A stretch of DNA of 64,000 nucleotides from Modestobacter muralis (GTDB lineage Bacteria > Actinomycetota > Actinomycetes > Mycobacteriales > Geodermatophilaceae), in NCBI RefSeq assembly GCF_010682105.1, contig NZ_JAAGWH010000052.1:1-64000 (forward strand), written 5' to 3'. Shown in pieces: positions 14,949 through 25,763 of the stretch. The position numbers and the translations under genes are program-made. The notes below the pieces were generated by a model that had not been told where the DNA came from, did no database searches, and saw nothing but the letters and a program-made list of their open reading frames with translations. Position 1 is the first letter of the stretch; each line of letters begins with the position of its first letter.

Positions 14949-15847
14949 GCCAGTCGATCGCCGAGTCCAAGGCGCAGGCACGGACCGACCGTCAGGTCCC
15001 GGTCCGCACGCCGGCCGGGGAGACCTCCGGGAGCGTCACGCTCCCCGGTGAGCTCTTCGACGCCAACGCCAACGTCTCTCTCATGCACCAGGTCGTCGTG
15101 GCCCAGCTGGCCGCGGCCCGCCAGGGCACGCACTCGACCAAGACGCGCGCCGAGGTCAGCGGTACCGGTGCCAAGCCGTACCGTCAGAAGGGCACCGGCC
15201 GCGCCCGTCAGGGTTCGCTGCGTGCACCGCAGTTCTCCGGCGGTGGCATCTCGCACGGCCCCAAGCCGCGTGACTACGAGCAGAAGACCCCCAAGAAGAT
15301 GAAGGCCGCCGCCCTGCGCGGTGCCCTCTCCGACCGGGCCCGCGAGGACCGCGTGCACGTGGTCACCGCCTTCGTCGAGGGCGACGCCCCGTCGACCAAG
15401 GCCGCTCTCAAGGTCCTGGACGCCGTCAGCACCGCCAAGCGCGTGCTGGTCGTCCTCGACCGCGAGGACGTCCTCAACTGGGTGAGCCTGCGCAACGTGC
15501 CGCGGGTCCACCTGATCGAGGCCGGTCAGCTGAACACCTACGACGTGCTGGTGGCCGACGAGGTCGTCTTCACCGAGGTCGCGCTGGCCGAGTTCGTCTC
15601 GGGTCCGGCCCGTGGCGGGAAGGACGGTGCCTCCGTGGAGCTGCCGGACCTCACCACCCCGGACGTGCCGGGTGCGATCCCGTCCATCGAGGGCCAGGGC
15701 ACCACGGACCTCGACCTGGGCGAGGCCCCGGTCGACCCCACGCCGACCGTCCAGGCACCCAGCACCGTGCCGGTCGCCGACGTGACCACGCCGGCGCAGG
15801 CCGTCCGCGCCGACGTCAGCACCGACGACACCGAGGAGAAGGCATGA
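14945..15847 (+). CDS. rplD: 50S ribosomal protein L4 with a C-terminal extension
   Basis: Residues 1-220 are an ordinary L4. The exit-tunnel loop is [18 protein letters not shown] at about 73-90, followed by [11 protein letters not shown]. Residues about 221-300 are an acidic, Pro/Thr/Ala-rich tail that standard L4 (about 200-220 residues) lacks. It is in frame, ends at a 4-nt overlap with rplW, and keeps the same codon bias, so it is not a frameshift product. In E. coli L4 represses its own operon by attenuation; no matching leader was identified here. GTG start in GTGA. Confidence 0.97.
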   Translation: MSQSIAESKAQARTDRQVPVRTPAGETSGSVTLPGELFDANANVSLMHQVVVAQLAAARQGTHSTKTRAEVSGTGAKPYRQKGTGRARQGSLRAPQFSGGGISHGPKPRDYEQKTPKKMKAAALRGALSDRAREDRVHVVTAFVEGDAPSTKAALKVLDAVSTAKRVLVVLDREDVLNWVSLRNVPRVHLIEAGQLNTYDVLVADEVVFTEVALAEFVSGPARGGKDGASVELPDLTTPDVPGAIPSIEGQGTTDLDLGEAPVDPTPTVQAPSTVPVADVTTPAQAVRADVSTDDTEEKA

Positions 15848-16146
15848 GCGTCCGCGACCCCCGGGACGTCCTGCTGTCCCCGGTGATCTCCGAGAAGAGC
15901 TACGGGCTCCTCGACGAGAACAAGTACACCTTCATCGTGCGTCCCGACGCCAACAAGACCCAGATCAAGATCGCTGTGCAGCAGGTCTTCAACGTGAAGG
16001 TCCTCGCCGTCAACACGATCAACCGTCAGGGGAAGAGGAAGCGCTCCAAGGGCGCTCTGATGGGCAAGCGCAAGGACACCAAGCGCGCCATCGTCTCCGT
16101 GGCCCCCGGCGACCGCATCGAGCTCTTCGGGGGCCCGGGCGCCTGA
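15844..16146 (+). CDS. rplW: 50S ribosomal protein L23
   Basis: The 100-residue tunnel-exit protein is a docking site for trigger factor and [23 protein letters not shown] matches the family. The ATG overlaps the rplD stop (ATGA). The internal [18 protein letters not shown] loop is the basic rRNA-binding extension. Confidence 0.98.
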   Translation: MSVRDPRDVLLSPVISEKSYGLLDENKYTFIVRPDANKTQIKIAVQQVFNVKVLAVNTINRQGKRKRSKGALMGKRKDTKRAIVSVAPGDRIELFGGPGA

Positions 16147-16189
16147 CGGCCCCGGACCACCGATCGGACCAGAGGACTGACGAGGAACC

Positions 16190-17023
<834 letters not shown>

Positions 17024-17047
17024 GCAGGGTAGAGGAGTCCGACAGAC

Positions 17048-17329
17048 ATGCCACGCAGCCTCAAGAAGGGCCCGTTCGTCGACGACCACCTGCTCGCCAA
17101 GGTGGACGCTCAGAACGAGAAGGGCACCAAGACCGTCATCCGCACCTGGTCGCGGCGCTCGACGATCATCCCCGACATGCTCGGGCACACCATGGCCGTG
17201 CACGACGGCCGCAAGCACGTCCCGGTGTTCGTCACCGAGGCGATGGTCGGGCACAAGCTCGGCGAGTTCGCGCCCACGCGCACCTTCCGTGGGCACATCA
17301 AGGACGACCGTCGCTCGCGGCGCGGCTGA
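17048..17329 (+). CDS. rpsS: 30S ribosomal protein S19
   Basis: The 93-residue protein of the 30S head pairs with S13. [16 protein letters not shown] and the C-terminal [17 protein letters not shown] are diagnostic. It starts 24 nt after rplB, with AGAGGAG upstream. Confidence 0.98.
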   Translation: MPRSLKKGPFVDDHLLAKVDAQNEKGTKTVIRTWSRRSTIIPDMLGHTMAVHDGRKHVPVFVTEAMVGHKLGEFAPTRTFRGHIKDDRRSRRG

Positions 17330-17351
17330 CCAGGTAGAGAGAAGACATCAG

Positions 17352-17816
17352 ATGACTTCCCAGTTGGGACAGGAGACGCCGGTCGCCCGGGCCACCGCCC
17401 GGTTCGTCCGCGTCACCCCGATGAAGGCCCGGCGGGTGGTGGACATGATCCGTTACCTGCCGACCGACGAGGCGCTGGCGCTGCTGCGCTTCGCCCCGCA
17501 GACCGCCAGCGAGCCGGTGGCCAAGGTCGTCGCGAGCGCGGTGGCCAACGCCGAGCACAACCTCCGTCTCGACCCCGCAGCGCTCGTCGTGAGCGCCGCG
17601 TTCGTCGACGAGGGCCCCACGCTCAAGCGGATCCGTCCGCGGGCCCAGGGCCGGGCGTTCCGCATCAACAAGCGGACCAGCCACATCACCGTCGAGGTCT
17701 CCGAGGTGAGCTCGAGTGCTGAGCTCGCCCTGCGGTCTCGCAAGGCACGGCGCGAGACCGGGCAGTCCGGCCCGGCGACGCAGCAGACCAGCAACTCGAG
17801 GGGAGGGACCCGCTAG
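17352..17816 (+). CDS. rplV: 50S ribosomal protein L22
   Basis: This 154-residue protein lines the exit tunnel. The core runs through [19 protein letters not shown] and the beta-hairpin [19 protein letters not shown], whose tip is the macrolide-related loop. A roughly 30-residue Ser/Gln/Arg-rich C-terminal tail extends past the usual end. The ATG at 17352 is the family start. The stop overlaps the rpsC GTG by one base. Confidence 0.97.
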   Translation: MTSQLGQETPVARATARFVRVTPMKARRVVDMIRYLPTDEALALLRFAPQTASEPVAKVVASAVANAEHNLRLDPAALVVSAAFVDEGPTLKRIRPRAQGRAFRINKRTSHITVEVSEVSSSAELALRSRKARRETGQSGPATQQTSNSRGGTR

Positions 17817-18727
17817 TGGGTCAGAAGGTCAACCCGCACGGGTTCCGGCTCGGCATCACCACCGACTACAAGTCCCGGTGGTACGCGGACAAGCTGTACG
17901 CGGACTACGTCAAGGAAGACGTGGCCATCCGCAAGCTCATGGGCAAGGGCATGGAGCGCGCCGGCATCTCGAAGGTGGAGATCGAGCGCACCCGTGACCG
18001 CGTCCGCGTGGACATCCACACCGCCCGGCCGGGCATCGTCATCGGCCGTCGTGGTGCGGAGGCCGACCGCATCCGCGGTGAGCTCGAGAAGCTCACCGGC
18101 AAGCAGGTCCAGCTGAACATCCTCGAGGTGAAGAACCCCGAGTCCGACGCGCAGCTGGTCGCCCAGGGTGTCGCCGAGCAGCTGTCCAGCCGCGTCAGCT
18201 TCCGTCGCGCGATGCGCAAGGCGATGCAGTCCGCGCAGCGCAGCCCGCAGGTCAAGGGCATCCGGGTGCAGTGCTCCGGTCGCCTGGGTGGCACCGAGAT
18301 GAGCCGGTCGGAGTTCTACCGCGAGGGTCGCGTTCCGCTGCACACCCTCCGGGCGAACATCGACTACGGCATCTACGAGGCCCGCACGACCTTCGGCCGC
18401 ATCGGTGTGAAGGTCTGGATCTACAAGGGCGACGCCAGCGGTTCGCGCGCCGAGCGGGAGGCCCTCGAGGCCCTCGCCCAGCGTCAGCAGCGCCGTGAGC
18501 GGGCCCAGCGCCCGCAGCGCCGGTCGGGTTCGTCGGGCACCACCGCCGGCGGCACCGAGGCCGGTCGCGCCGCTGCCGAGGGCACGGGCCCGGTGGAGGA
18601 CACCACGGCTGTCGCCGTGGCTGCCACCTCCGGTGAGGTCGCTGCCGAGCAGAGCGTCGGCGAGGCTGCCGGCGCCGAGGGCACCGCGGTGGCTCAGGCC
18701 GCCGGTGCCGAGAACACGGAGGCCTGA
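17816..18727 (+). CDS. rpsC: 30S ribosomal protein S3 with a C-terminal extension
   Basis: This 303-residue protein forms part of the mRNA entry tunnel. The KH domain motif [12 protein letters not shown] is at about residues 73-84. The C-terminal S3 domain ends near residue 210. Residues about 211-303 start with a basic, helical stretch ([20 protein letters not shown]) and continue as a Gly/Ala/Glu/Thr-rich tail, much longer than in E. coli (233 residues). The GTG start overlaps the rplV stop (TAGTG). Confidence 0.97.
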   Translation: MGQKVNPHGFRLGITTDYKSRWYADKLYADYVKEDVAIRKLMGKGMERAGISKVEIERTRDRVRVDIHTARPGIVIGRRGAEADRIRGELEKLTGKQVQLNILEVKNPESDAQLVAQGVAEQLSSRVSFRRAMRKAMQSAQRSPQVKGIRVQCSGRLGGTEMSRSEFYREGRVPLHTLRANIDYGIYEARTTFGRIGVKVWIYKGDASGSRAEREALEALAQRQQRRERAQRPQRRSGSSGTTAGGTEAGRAAAEGTGPVEDTTAVAVAATSGEVAAEQSVGEAAGAEGTAVAQAAGAENTEA

Positions 18728-18729
18728 TC

Positions 18730-19146
18730 ATGCTGATCCCTCGTCGGGTCAAGCACCGCAAGCAGCACCACCCGGACCGCTCGGGCAAGGCCAAGGGCGG
18801 CACCGAGATCAACTTCGGTGACTTCGCCATCCAGGCCTTGGAGCCGGCGTACGTGACCAACCGTCAGATCGAGTCCGCTCGTATCGCGATGACGCGTCAC
18901 ATCAAGCGTGGCGGCAAGGTGTGGATCTCGATCTACCCCGACCGTCCGCTGACCAAGAAGCCGGCCGAGACCCGCATGGGCTCCGGCAAGGGCTCGCCCG
19001 AGTGGTGGGTGGCCAACGTCAAGCCCGGTCGGATCATGTTCGAGCTGTCCGGGGTCGACGAGCCGGTGGCCCGTGAGGCCATGCGGCGTGCGATCCACAA
19101 GCTCCCGATGAAGTGCCGCTTCATCTCCCGAGAAGGAGAGGCGTGA
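18730..19146 (+). CDS. rplP: 50S ribosomal protein L16
   Basis: This 138-residue protein sits near the A-site tRNA elbow. [17 protein letters not shown] and the loop [17 protein letters not shown] are conserved. Arg and Met in the RMGSGKG loop correspond to the hydroxylated Arg81 region of E. coli L16. It overlaps rpmC by one base (TGATG). Confidence 0.98.
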   Translation: MLIPRRVKHRKQHHPDRSGKAKGGTEINFGDFAIQALEPAYVTNRQIESARIAMTRHIKRGGKVWISIYPDRPLTKKPAETRMGSGKGSPEWWVANVKPGRIMFELSGVDEPVAREAMRRAIHKLPMKCRFISREGEA

Positions 19147-19379
19147 TGGCCGCCGGTCTCACTGCGCCCGAGCTGCGCGAGCTCTCCGTCGACGAGCTGG
19201 CCACCCGGCTGCGCGAGTCGCGTGAAGAGCTGTTCAACCTGCGGTTCCAGGTGGCCACCGGCCAGCTGGACAACAACCGGCGACTGCAGACCGTCCGCCG
19301 CGACATCGCCCGGATCTACACGATCATGCGCGAGCGCGAGCTGGGTCTCTCGGTCGCCCCGAACGAGGGTGTGGCATGA
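19146..19379 (+). CDS. rpmC: 50S ribosomal protein L29
   Basis: The 77-residue, two-helix protein sits at the tunnel exit. The core is [27 protein letters not shown]. The ATG at 19146 overlaps the rplP stop, and the C-terminus overlaps rpsQ by 4 nt (ATGA). Confidence 0.97.
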   Translation: MAAGLTAPELRELSVDELATRLRESREELFNLRFQVATGQLDNNRRLQTVRRDIARIYTIMRERELGLSVAPNEGVA

Positions 19380-19666
19380 GCAGCAGCATCGACGGAGCCA
19401 ACAGCGCACCGGTCGAGCGCGCTGACCGCAAGGTCCGCGAGGGACTCGTCGTCAGCGACAAGATGGAGAAGACCATCGTCGTCGAGGTCGAGGACCGCGT
19501 GAAGCACGCGCTGTACGGCAAGGTCCTCCGCCGTACCAGCAAGCTGAAGGCGCACGACGAGCAGAACACCGCCGGCATCGGCGACCGGGTGCTGATCATG
19601 GAGACGCGCCCCACCTCCGCCACCAAGCGGTGGCGGCTGGTGTCGGTCGTGGAGAAGGCCAAGTAA
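19376..19666 (+). CDS. rpsQ: 30S ribosomal protein S17
   Basis: This 96-residue OB-fold protein binds the 5' domain of 16S rRNA. A roughly 18-residue N-terminal extension precedes [19 protein letters not shown]. It is the last gene before a 201-bp gap, unusually long for this cluster, which holds the elements described at 19707-19843. Confidence 0.97.
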   Translation: MSSSIDGANSAPVERADRKVREGLVVSDKMEKTIVVEVEDRVKHALYGKVLRRTSKLKAHDEQNTAGIGDRVLIMETRPTSATKRWRLVSVVEKAK

Positions 19667-19706
19667 CCGACTGCCCACCGGCCTCCCCAGGCCAGTGAGC
19701 AGGGAG

Positions 19707-19843
19707 TACCCTGGACGACTGGCGCGCCCTCCGGGTGTGCGCCACATCCCGGGACCCGTGTTCGGACGCACCGGCGGCGGTCGCTGCCGGTGCGTCCGCA
19801 CGTGGAGCCCGGACAGCCGGTTCACCGATCCGGTCCGGCTGTC
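19707..19843 (+). promoter_or_regulatory. rpsQ-rplN gap: candidate -10 and two hairpins
   Basis: TACCCT at 19707-19712 could be a -10, but no good -35 is present. A perfect 13-bp stem (19763-19775 with 19786-19798, 10-nt loop) follows. Next is a 9-bp stem (19812-19820 with 19835-19843) containing a small inner ACCG/CGGT helix. The second hairpin ends 15 nt before the rplN ribosome site. The arrangement suggests a break or attenuation point between the S10 and spc parts. Confidence 0.45.
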
Positions 19844-19867
19844 GACATCGATGTACAGGAGCAGGTA

Positions 19868-20236
19868 GTGATCCAGCAGGAGTCGCGACTGCGAGTCGCC
19901 GACAACACCGGGGCCAAGGAGATCTTGTGCATCCGGGTTCTCGGTGGCTCCGGTCGACGCTACGCGGGCATCGGTGACGTCATCGTCGCCACCGTGAAGG
20001 ACGCGCTGCCCGGCGCAGGCGTCAAGAAGGGCGACGTCGTCAAGGCGGTCATCGTCCGCACCGTGAAGGAGCGGCGCCGTCCCGACGGCTCGTACATCCG
20101 CTTCGACGAGAACGCCGCGGTCATCATCCGCGACAGCGGCGACCCGCGCGGCACCCGCATCTTCGGCCCCGTGGGCCGCGAGCTGCGTGACAAGCGCTTC
20201 ATGCGGATCATCTCGCTCGCTCCGGAGGTGTTGTGA
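19868..20236 (+). CDS. rplN: 50S ribosomal protein L14
   Basis: The 122-residue subunit-interface protein has exactly the usual length. The GTG at 19868 ([18 protein letters not shown]) has GGAG 6 nt upstream, and the in-frame sequence further upstream is the structured leader. It is the first gene of the spc part. Confidence 0.97.
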   Translation: MIQQESRLRVADNTGAKEILCIRVLGGSGRRYAGIGDVIVATVKDALPGAGVKKGDVVKAVIVRTVKERRRPDGSYIRFDENAAVIIRDSGDPRGTRIFGPVGRELRDKRFMRIISLAPEVL

Positions 20237-20238
20237 TC

Positions 20239-20586
20239 ATGGCTCAGCAGAGCAGCGGGAAGACCCCGTCGATGAAGGTCAAGAAGGGCGACTCCGTCGT
20301 CGTCCTGTCCGGCAAGGACAACGGTGCGAAGGGCCGCGTCATCGCCGCCTTCCCGAAGACGTCGAAGGTCCTGGTCGAGGGCATCGGCCGGGTCAAGAAG
20401 CACACCCGGGTCAGCAGCAACCAGCGCGGCGCGCAGTCCGGCGGCATCGTGACGCAGGAGGCCGCCATCCACGTGAGCAACGTGATGGTCGTCGACTCCG
20501 AGGGCAACCCCACCCGCGTCGGGTACCGCAAGGACGAAGACGGCCGCAACATCCGGGTCTCCCGGCGCACCGGTAAGGACCTCTGA
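20239..20586 (+). CDS. rplX: 50S ribosomal protein L24
   Basis: This 115-residue assembly initiator has a KOW motif ([21 protein letters not shown]). Two starts are possible: ATG 20239, used here, or GTG 20233, which overlaps the rplN stop as GTGA and has GGAGG 5 nt upstream. The N-terminal 11 residues before MKVKKGD are an extension relative to most L24. Confidence 0.95.
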   Translation: MAQQSSGKTPSMKVKKGDSVVVLSGKDNGAKGRVIAAFPKTSKVLVEGIGRVKKHTRVSSNQRGAQSGGIVTQEAAIHVSNVMVVDSEGNPTRVGYRKDEDGRNIRVSRRTGKDL

Positions 20587-20588
20587 TC

Positions 20589-21173
20589 ATGAGCGCAGAC
20601 ACGCGTGAACTGCCCCGCATGCTGGCCCGGTACCGCGAGGAGATCGCACCGGCCCTGATGTCGGAGTTCGGCTACAGCAACGTCATGCAGATCCCCGGTC
20701 TGGTCAAGATCGTGGTCAACATGGGCGTCGGCGAGGCCACTCGCGACGCGAAGCTGATGGACGGCGCGGTCCGTGACCTCACCGCCATCACCGGTCAGAA
20801 GCCGGCCGTGGTCAAGGCCCGCAAGTCCATCGCCCAGTTCAAGCTGCGCGAGGGCATGCCGATCGGCGCCAAGGTCACCCTCCGCAACGACCGCATGTGG
20901 GAGTTCCTGGACCGGCTGCTCTCGCTGGCCCTGCCCCGCATCCGTGACTTCCGTGGCCTGAGCCCCAAGCAGTTCGACGGCCACGGCAACTACACGTTCG
21001 GTCTGAACGAGCAGTCGATGTTCCGCGAGATCGACGTCGACCGGATCGACCGCCCCCGGGGCATGGACATCACCCTGGTGACCACCGCCACCACCGACGA
21101 GGAGGGTCGCGAGCTGCTCAGCCTGCTCGGCTTCCCCTTCGCCGGCCAGACCGTCGTCAACGCGACCCGCTGA
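20589..21173 (+). CDS. rplE: 50S ribosomal protein L5
   Basis: The 194-residue protein binds 5S rRNA and contacts P-site t[22 protein letters not shown] and the PRIRDFRGL segment are conserved. It starts 2 nt after the rplX stop. Confidence 0.98.
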   Translation: MSADTRELPRMLARYREEIAPALMSEFGYSNVMQIPGLVKIVVNMGVGEATRDAKLMDGAVRDLTAITGQKPAVVKARKSIAQFKLREGMPIGAKVTLRNDRMWEFLDRLLSLALPRIRDFRGLSPKQFDGHGNYTFGLNEQSMFREIDVDRIDRPRGMDITLVTTATTDEEGRELLSLLGFPFAGQTVVNATR

Positions 21174-21207
21174 CGCGGTCTGCGTAGAAGTCCCAGGAGA
21201 GACACAG

Positions 21208-21393
21208 ATGGCCAAGAAGGCTCTTGTCAACAAGGCAGCCCGCACCCCGAAGTTCAAGGTGCGCGGCTACACCCGGTGCCAGCGGTGCGGTCGTCCGCAC
21301 GCGGTGTTCCGCAAGTTCGGCCTGTGCCGGATCTGCGTCCGGGAGATGGCCCACGCCGGCGAGCTGCCCGGCGTGACCAAGTCCAGCTGGTGA
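21208..21393 (+). CDS. rpsN: 30S ribosomal protein S14, zinc-binding type
   Basis: The 61-residue short form (type Z) has C24, C27, C40 and C43 as the zinc ribbon ([18 protein letters not shown]). This is the housekeeping type in actinobacteria; the longer zinc-free paralogue is not in this window. An AGGAGAG site precedes the ATG. Confidence 0.98.
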   Translation: MAKKALVNKAARTPKFKVRGYTRCQRCGRPHAVFRKFGLCRICVREMAHAGELPGVTKSSW

Positions 21394-21397
21394 CGTC

Positions 21398-21428
21398 CCC
21401 CGTCCCAGGGCCACGCCCTGGGACGGGG
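21398..21428 (+). promoter_or_regulatory. rpsN-rpsH hairpin
   Basis: A 14-bp perfect stem (21398-21411 with 21415-21428) with a CAC loop starts 5 nt after the rpsN stop. It looks like an intrinsic terminator without a T-run in the middle of the spc cluster. No promoter was recognised in the remaining 127 bp before rpsH. Confidence 0.6.
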
Positions 21429-21555
21429 TCGGCACGGCTCTGCACCACCGACCAACCGGTCACCTGAAGACGCACCACCGATCGCCGAAGGCCCTGCGCC
21501 AAGTCCCCGTGACCCAGCGCGTGCGGAACCGCGGTGAGAGAGGCAAGACCCACAC

Positions 21556-21966
21556 ATGACGATGACCGACCCGATCGCGGACATGCTCACGCGGCTGCGG
21601 AACGCCAACCAGGCGTACCACGACACGGCTGCGATGCCGTCGTCGAAGCTGAAGACGCACGTCGCCGAGATCCTCCAGAAGGAGGGTTACATCGGCGGCT
21701 GGACCGTCAACGACGTCGAGGTGGACGGCCACGTCCGCAAGGAGCTCGTGGTCTCCCTCAAGTACGGCCCCAACCGTGAGCGCAGCATCGCCGGCATCCG
21801 GCGCGTGTCGAAGCCCGGCCTGCGGGTCTACGCGAAGTCGACCTCCCTGCCGAAGGTCCTCGGCGGCCTCGGGGTGGCGATCATCTCCACCTCCACCGGA
21901 CTGCTGACCGACAAGCAGGCGAACAAGAAGGGCGTGGGTGGGGAAGTCCTCGCCTACGTCTGGTAA
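21556..21966 (+). CDS. rpsH: 30S ribosomal protein S8
   Basis: This 136-residue protein binds the central domain of 16S r[21 protein letters not shown] is the standard actinobacterial start; the ATG at 21562 is an alternative. In E. coli S8 represses the spc operon by binding the mRNA at rplE. No equivalent site was identified. Confidence 0.98.
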   Translation: MTMTDPIADMLTRLRNANQAYHDTAAMPSSKLKTHVAEILQKEGYIGGWTVNDVEVDGHVRKELVVSLKYGPNRERSIAGIRRVSKPGLRVYAKSTSLPKVLGGLGVAIISTSTGLLTDKQANKKGVGGEVLAYVW

Positions 21967-21980
21967 GAGGAGACGCAGAC

Positions 21981-22520
21981 ATGTCACGGATCGGACGACT
22001 CCCGATTCCGGTGCCCAGCGGGGTTGACGTCGCCATCGACGGGCGCACGGTCAACGTCTCGGGCCCGAAGGGGAAGCTGAGCCACACGGTGGCCGCTCCC
22101 ATCACCGTCGAGCGCGGTGAGGACGGCACGCTGCAGGTGCAGCGTCCCGACGACCAGCGTGAGAGCCGTGCCCTGCACGGTCTCTCCCGCACCCTCATCG
22201 CCAACATGATCACCGGCGTCACCCAGGGGTACGACAAGACCCTGGAGATCGTCGGCGTCGGTTACCGCGTGGCTGCTCGTGGGGCGGACCTCGAGTTCGC
22301 GCTCGGCTTCAGCCACCCGGTCGTCGTGAAGGCCCCCGAGGGGATCTCCTTCACCGTCGAGGCCCCGACCCGCCTGCGCGTCAGCGGCATCGACAAGCAG
22401 CAGGTCGGCGAGGTCTCCGCCAAGATCCGCAAGATCCGCAAGCCCGACCCGTACAAGGGCAAGGGCGTGCGGTACCAGGGCGAGGTCGTCAAGCGCAAGG
22501 TCGGGAAGACGGGCAAGTGA
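21981..22520 (+). CDS. rplF: 50S ribosomal protein L6
   Basis: This 179-residue protein lies near the factor-binding site. [17 protein letters not shown] and the C-terminal [18 protein letters not shown] are diagnostic. It has an AGAGGAG ribosome site and overlaps rplR at its stop. Confidence 0.98.
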   Translation: MSRIGRLPIPVPSGVDVAIDGRTVNVSGPKGKLSHTVAAPITVERGEDGTLQVQRPDDQRESRALHGLSRTLIANMITGVTQGYDKTLEIVGVGYRVAARGADLEFALGFSHPVVVKAPEGISFTVEAPTRLRVSGIDKQQVGEVSAKIRKIRKPDPYKGKGVRYQGEVVKRKVGKTGK

Positions 22521-22936
22521 TGACCACTGCAGCGAACACCGCGAAGGGCCCCCGGGTGCACAAGCCCGTCGGGACCGACATCAGCACCGCGCGCCGCGTC
22601 TCGCGGCTGCGCCGGCACAACCGCCTGCGCAAGCGCGTCGGCGGCACGCCGGAGCGTCCCCGTCTGGTCGTCAAGCGCAGCAGCCGGCACATCCACGTCC
22701 AGGTCGTCGACGACACCGTCGGTCGCACCCTGGCCAGTGCCTCAACCATGGACGCCAGCCTGAAGGGCGTCGAGGGCGACAAGAGCGCCCTGGCGCGTCG
22801 GGTCGGTGCCCTGGTGGCCGAGCGCGCCAAGGCCGCCGGCATCGCCGCTGTCGTCTTCGACCGCGGCGGCAACCGGTACGCCGGTCGCATCGCCGCGCTG
22901 GCGGACGGCGCACGCGAGGGTGGGCTGGACTTCTAA
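22520..22936 (+). CDS. rplR: 50S ribosomal protein L18
   Basis: The 138-residue 5S rRNA-binding protein has core [17 protein letters not shown] through [26 protein letters not shown]. The start is either ATG 22520 (TGATG) or GTG 22517 (GTGA); these differ by one residue. Confidence 0.97.
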   Translation: MTTAANTAKGPRVHKPVGTDISTARRVSRLRRHNRLRKRVGGTPERPRLVVKRSSRHIHVQVVDDTVGRTLASASTMDASLKGVEGDKSALARRVGALVAERAKAAGIAAVVFDRGGNRYAGRIAALADGAREGGLDF

Positions 22937-22982
22937 TGCCCACCACTTCCACGACGCAGAACACGATCGAGAGGGACGTCTG

Positions 22983-23633
22983 ATGCCAGGACCACAGCGA
23001 CGCGGCGGTGGCGCCGGCGGTACGGGTGGCCCCGGCGCCGGCGGCCAGGGCGGTCAGGGCGGCAACGACCGCCGGGACCGTCGGGACGGCGGGCGTGGCC
23101 CCGGCGGCCCCGTCGAGAAGAGCCAGTTCATCGAGCGGGTCGTGGCCATCAACCGCGTCTCGAAGGTCGTCAAGGGCGGTCGGCGCTTCAGCTTCACCGC
23201 GCTGGTGATCGTCGGCGACGGCGACGGCACCGTGGGTGTCGGCTACGGCAAGGCCAAGGAGGTGCCCGCGGCGATCGCCAAGGGCGTCGAGGAGGCCAAG
23301 AAGCACTTCTACAAGGTGCCGCGCATCGCCTCGACCATCCCGCACCCCGTGCAGGGTGAGGCGGCGGCCGGTGTCGTGCTGCTCAAGCCCGCCAGCCCCG
23401 GTACCGGCGTCATCGCCGGTGGCCCGGTGCGTGCCGTGCTCGAGTGCGCCGGCATCCACGACGTGCTCTCCAAGAGCCTCGGGTCCTCCAACCCGATCAA
23501 CATCGTCCACGCGACCATGCAGGCGCTGAAGGACCTCGTCCGTCCCGAGGAGATCGCGGCTCGCCGCGGTCTGCCCCTGGAGGACGTCGCCCCGGCCGCC
23601 ATGCTGCGCGCCCGGGCCGGACAGGGGGTCTGA
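22983..23633 (+). CDS. rpsE: 30S ribosomal protein S5
   Basis: This 216-residue protein affects mRNA unwinding and fidelity. The S5 core begins at [16 protein letters not shown] (about residue 44). It is preceded by a 42-residue Gly/Arg-rich N-terminal extension, which is common in actinobacteria and probably disordered. A GAGAGGG site lies 9 nt before the ATG. It overlaps nothing and is followed 1 nt later by rpmD. Confidence 0.97.
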   Translation: MPGPQRRGGGAGGTGGPGAGGQGGQGGNDRRDRRDGGRGPGGPVEKSQFIERVVAINRVSKVVKGGRRFSFTALVIVGDGDGTVGVGYGKAKEVPAAIAKGVEEAKKHFYKVPRIASTIPHPVQGEAAAGVVLLKPASPGTGVIAGGPVRAVLECAGIHDVLSKSLGSSNPINIVHATMQALKDLVRPEEIAARRGLPLEDVAPAAMLRARAGQGV

Positions 23634-23634
23634 C

Positions 23635-23817
23635 ATGGCTCAGCTGAAGGTCACCCAGATCAAGTCGGCGATCGGCACCAAGCCCAACCAGCGTCAGACG
23701 CTGCGTTCGCTGGGCCTGAAGCGGATCAGCGACTCGGTCGTCCAGGAGGACCGTCCCGAGATCCGCGGGATGGTCGCGACGGTGCCGCACCTGGTCACCG
23801 TCGAAGAGATCGTCTGA
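23635..23817 (+). CDS. rpmD: 50S ribosomal protein L30
   Basis: The 60-residue protein has the typical sequence [27 protein letters not shown]. It starts right after rpsE and is coupled to it. Confidence 0.97.
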   Translation: MAQLKVTQIKSAIGTKPNQRQTLRSLGLKRISDSVVQEDRPEIRGMVATVPHLVTVEEIV

Positions 23818-23830
23818 GCAGGGGAACGTC

Positions 23831-24274
23831 ATGACTCTCAAGGTCCACCACCTGCGTCCGGCCCCCGGCGCCCACACCAAGAAGACCCGCGTGGGTCGTG
23901 GTGAGGGTTCCAAGGGCAAGACCGCCGGTCGCGGCACCAAGGGCTCCGGTGCCCGCGTGCAGGTCTCTGCACGGTTCGAGGGTGGCCAGACCCCCCTCTT
24001 CATGCGGCTGCCGAAGCTCTCGGGCTTCAAGAACAACAACAAGATCGTCTTCCAGGTGGTCAACCTGGACCGGATCGCCTCCCTGTTCCCGCAGGGTGGT
24101 CGCATCGACCCCGACACGCTGGCCGACGCCGGCGCCGTCCGTCGCGGTCAGCCGATCAAGGTCCTGGGCACCGGCGAGCTCGGCGGGGTGAAGGTCGACG
24201 TGCAGGCGCACGCCTTCTCCAAGTCCGCCGAGGAGAAGATCGGCGCTGCCGGGGGCAGCACCACCCAGCTCTGA
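23831..24274 (+). CDS. rplO: 50S ribosomal protein L15
   Basis: This 147-residue late-assembly protein has the Gly/Lys-rich N-terminal arm [19 protein letters not shown], then the globular C-terminal domain. It is the last ribosomal gene before the terminator that separates it from secY. Confidence 0.98.
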   Translation: MTLKVHHLRPAPGAHTKKTRVGRGEGSKGKTAGRGTKGSGARVQVSARFEGGQTPLFMRLPKLSGFKNNNKIVFQVVNLDRIASLFPQGGRIDPDTLADAGAVRRGQPIKVLGTGELGGVKVDVQAHAFSKSAEEKIGAAGGSTTQL

Positions 24275-24279
24275 CTGCC

Positions 24280-24332
24280 GACGACCCCCGAGGTGCGCAC
24301 CCGTTCAGGGTGATCGTGCTTCGGGGGTCGTC
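24280..24332 (+). terminator. rplO terminator
   Basis: A 12-bp outer stem (24280-24291 with 24321-24332) encloses a smaller CACCC/GGGTG hairpin. It starts 6 nt after the rplO stop. No long T-run follows. Confidence 0.65.
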
Positions 24333-24391
24333 TGCCATCCGGCCCCTCAGGGATAGGGTCGGGTGGCCGCCCTGCAGGGCCCCGCCGCGAG

Positions 24392-24433
24392 CGTGCGAGT
24401 GGTGGGGGGCAGGGTGGTCCTTACACTCGCACG
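24392..24433 (+). promoter_or_regulatory. Candidate secY promoter with an overlapping inverted repeat
   Basis: TACACT at 24422-24427 is a plausible -10 placing the transcript start near 24434, just before the GGGGAGGG ribosome site. A perfect 10-bp inverted repeat (24392-24401 with 24424-24433, 22-bp spacer) covers the -35 to -10 interval, with its right arm over the -10. It could be an operator. No consensus -35 is visible. Confidence 0.45.
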
Positions 24434-24452
24434 ACCGACTTGGGGAGGGCAC

Positions 24453-25763
24453 GTGCTGCAGGCGTTCGCCGCTGCGTTCCGGACGCCAGATCTCCGGCGC
24501 AAGCTGCTGTTCTCCCTGGCGTTGATCGCGGTCTACCGGCTGGGCGCCAGCGTGCCCGGGCCGGGGGTCTCCATCGAGGCGATCAACAGCTGTCTGGAGC
24601 AGGCCAACGCCTCCGACCAGCGTGACGTCTACTCGCTGGTCAACCTGTTCTCCGGTGGCGCACTGCTGCGGCTGTCGGTGTTCGCGCTCGGCATCATGCC
24701 GTACATCACCGCGAGCATCATCGTGCAGCTGCTGGTGGTGGTCATCCCACGGTTCGAGCAGCTGAAGAAGGAAGGGCAGTCGGGTCAGGCGAAGCTGACC
24801 CAGTACACCCGCTACCTGACCATCGCGCTCGCCGTGCTGCAGAGCACCGGGATCATCGCCCTGGCCCGCAGCGGACAGCTCTTCCCGAACTGCGGTCAGG
24901 ACATCATCCCGTCGGACTCGGTGTGGACCACCGTCGTCCTCGTCGTGACGCTGACCGCCGGCACCGCCGTCATCATGTGGCTGGGCGAGCTGCTGACCGA
25001 GAAGGGGATCGGCAACGGCATGTCCGTGCTGATCTTCACCTCGATCGCCGCCCGGATCCCGGCTGAGGGCGGGGCGATCCTGCAGACCCGCGGGGCCGCC
25101 ATCTTCACCGTCGTGTGCATCTTCGCGGTGCTGGTCATCGCCTCGGTGGTCTACGTCGAGCAGGCCCAGCGGCGCATCCCGGTGCAGTACGCCAAGCGCA
25201 TGGTCGGCCGCCGGATGTACGGCGGCACCTCGACCTACCTGCCGCTGAAGGTCAACCAGGCCGGTGTCATCCCGGTCATCTTCGCCTCCTCGCTGCTGTA
25301 CCTGCCGCAGCTGCTGAGCCAGCTGCAGGGCAACACCAGCGGCCCGGTGCGACGGTTCTTCGAGAACTACGTGATCAACCAGAGCAGCCCGGTGCACATC
25401 GCCATCTACTTCGCGCTGATCATCTTCTTCACGTACTTCTACGTCTCGATCACCTTCAACCCGGAGGAGCGGGCCGACGACATGAAGCGCTACGGCGGCT
25501 TCATCCCCGGCATCCGGCCCGGACGTCCCACGGCGGAGTACCTGCAGTACGTGCTGTCCCGGATCACCCTCCCCGGGTCGATCTACCTGGGGCTGGTGGC
25601 CGTGCTGCCCAACCTGTTCCTCTCGATCACCGAGCAGGGGAACAACCAGAACTTCCCGTTCGGCGGGACCGCGGTGCTGATCATGGTGGGAGTGGGCTTG
25701 GAGACGGTCAAGCAGATCGAGACGCAGCTCAACCAGCGCAGCTACGAAGGGTTCCTCCGCTAG
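24453..25763 (+). CDS. secY: Preprotein translocase subunit SecY
   Basis: This 436-residue channel subunit of the Sec translocon has ten predicted membrane helices (first [19 protein letters not shown], last [19 protein letters not shown]). The cytoplasmic loop with [19 protein letters not shown] binds SecA and ribosomes. The GTG at 24453 with GGGGAGGG upstream was chosen. The longer in-frame extension is leader. Its TAG stop overlaps the adk GTG by one base. Confidence 0.97.
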   Translation: MLQAFAAAFRTPDLRRKLLFSLALIAVYRLGASVPGPGVSIEAINSCLEQANASDQRDVYSLVNLFSGGALLRLSVFALGIMPYITASIIVQLLVVVIPRFEQLKKEGQSGQAKLTQYTRYLTIALAVLQSTGIIALARSGQLFPNCGQDIIPSDSVWTTVVLVVTLTAGTAVIMWLGELLTEKGIGNGMSVLIFTSIAARIPAEGGAILQTRGAAIFTVVCIFAVLVIASVVYVEQAQRRIPVQYAKRMVGRRMYGGTSTYLPLKVNQAGVIPVIFASSLLYLPQLLSQLQGNTSGPVRRFFENYVINQSSPVHIAIYFALIIFFTYFYVSITFNPEERADDMKRYGGFIPGIRPGRPTAEYLQYVLSRITLPGSIYLGLVAVLPNLFLSITEQGNNQNFPFGGTAVLIMVGVGLETVKQIETQLNQRSYEGFLR

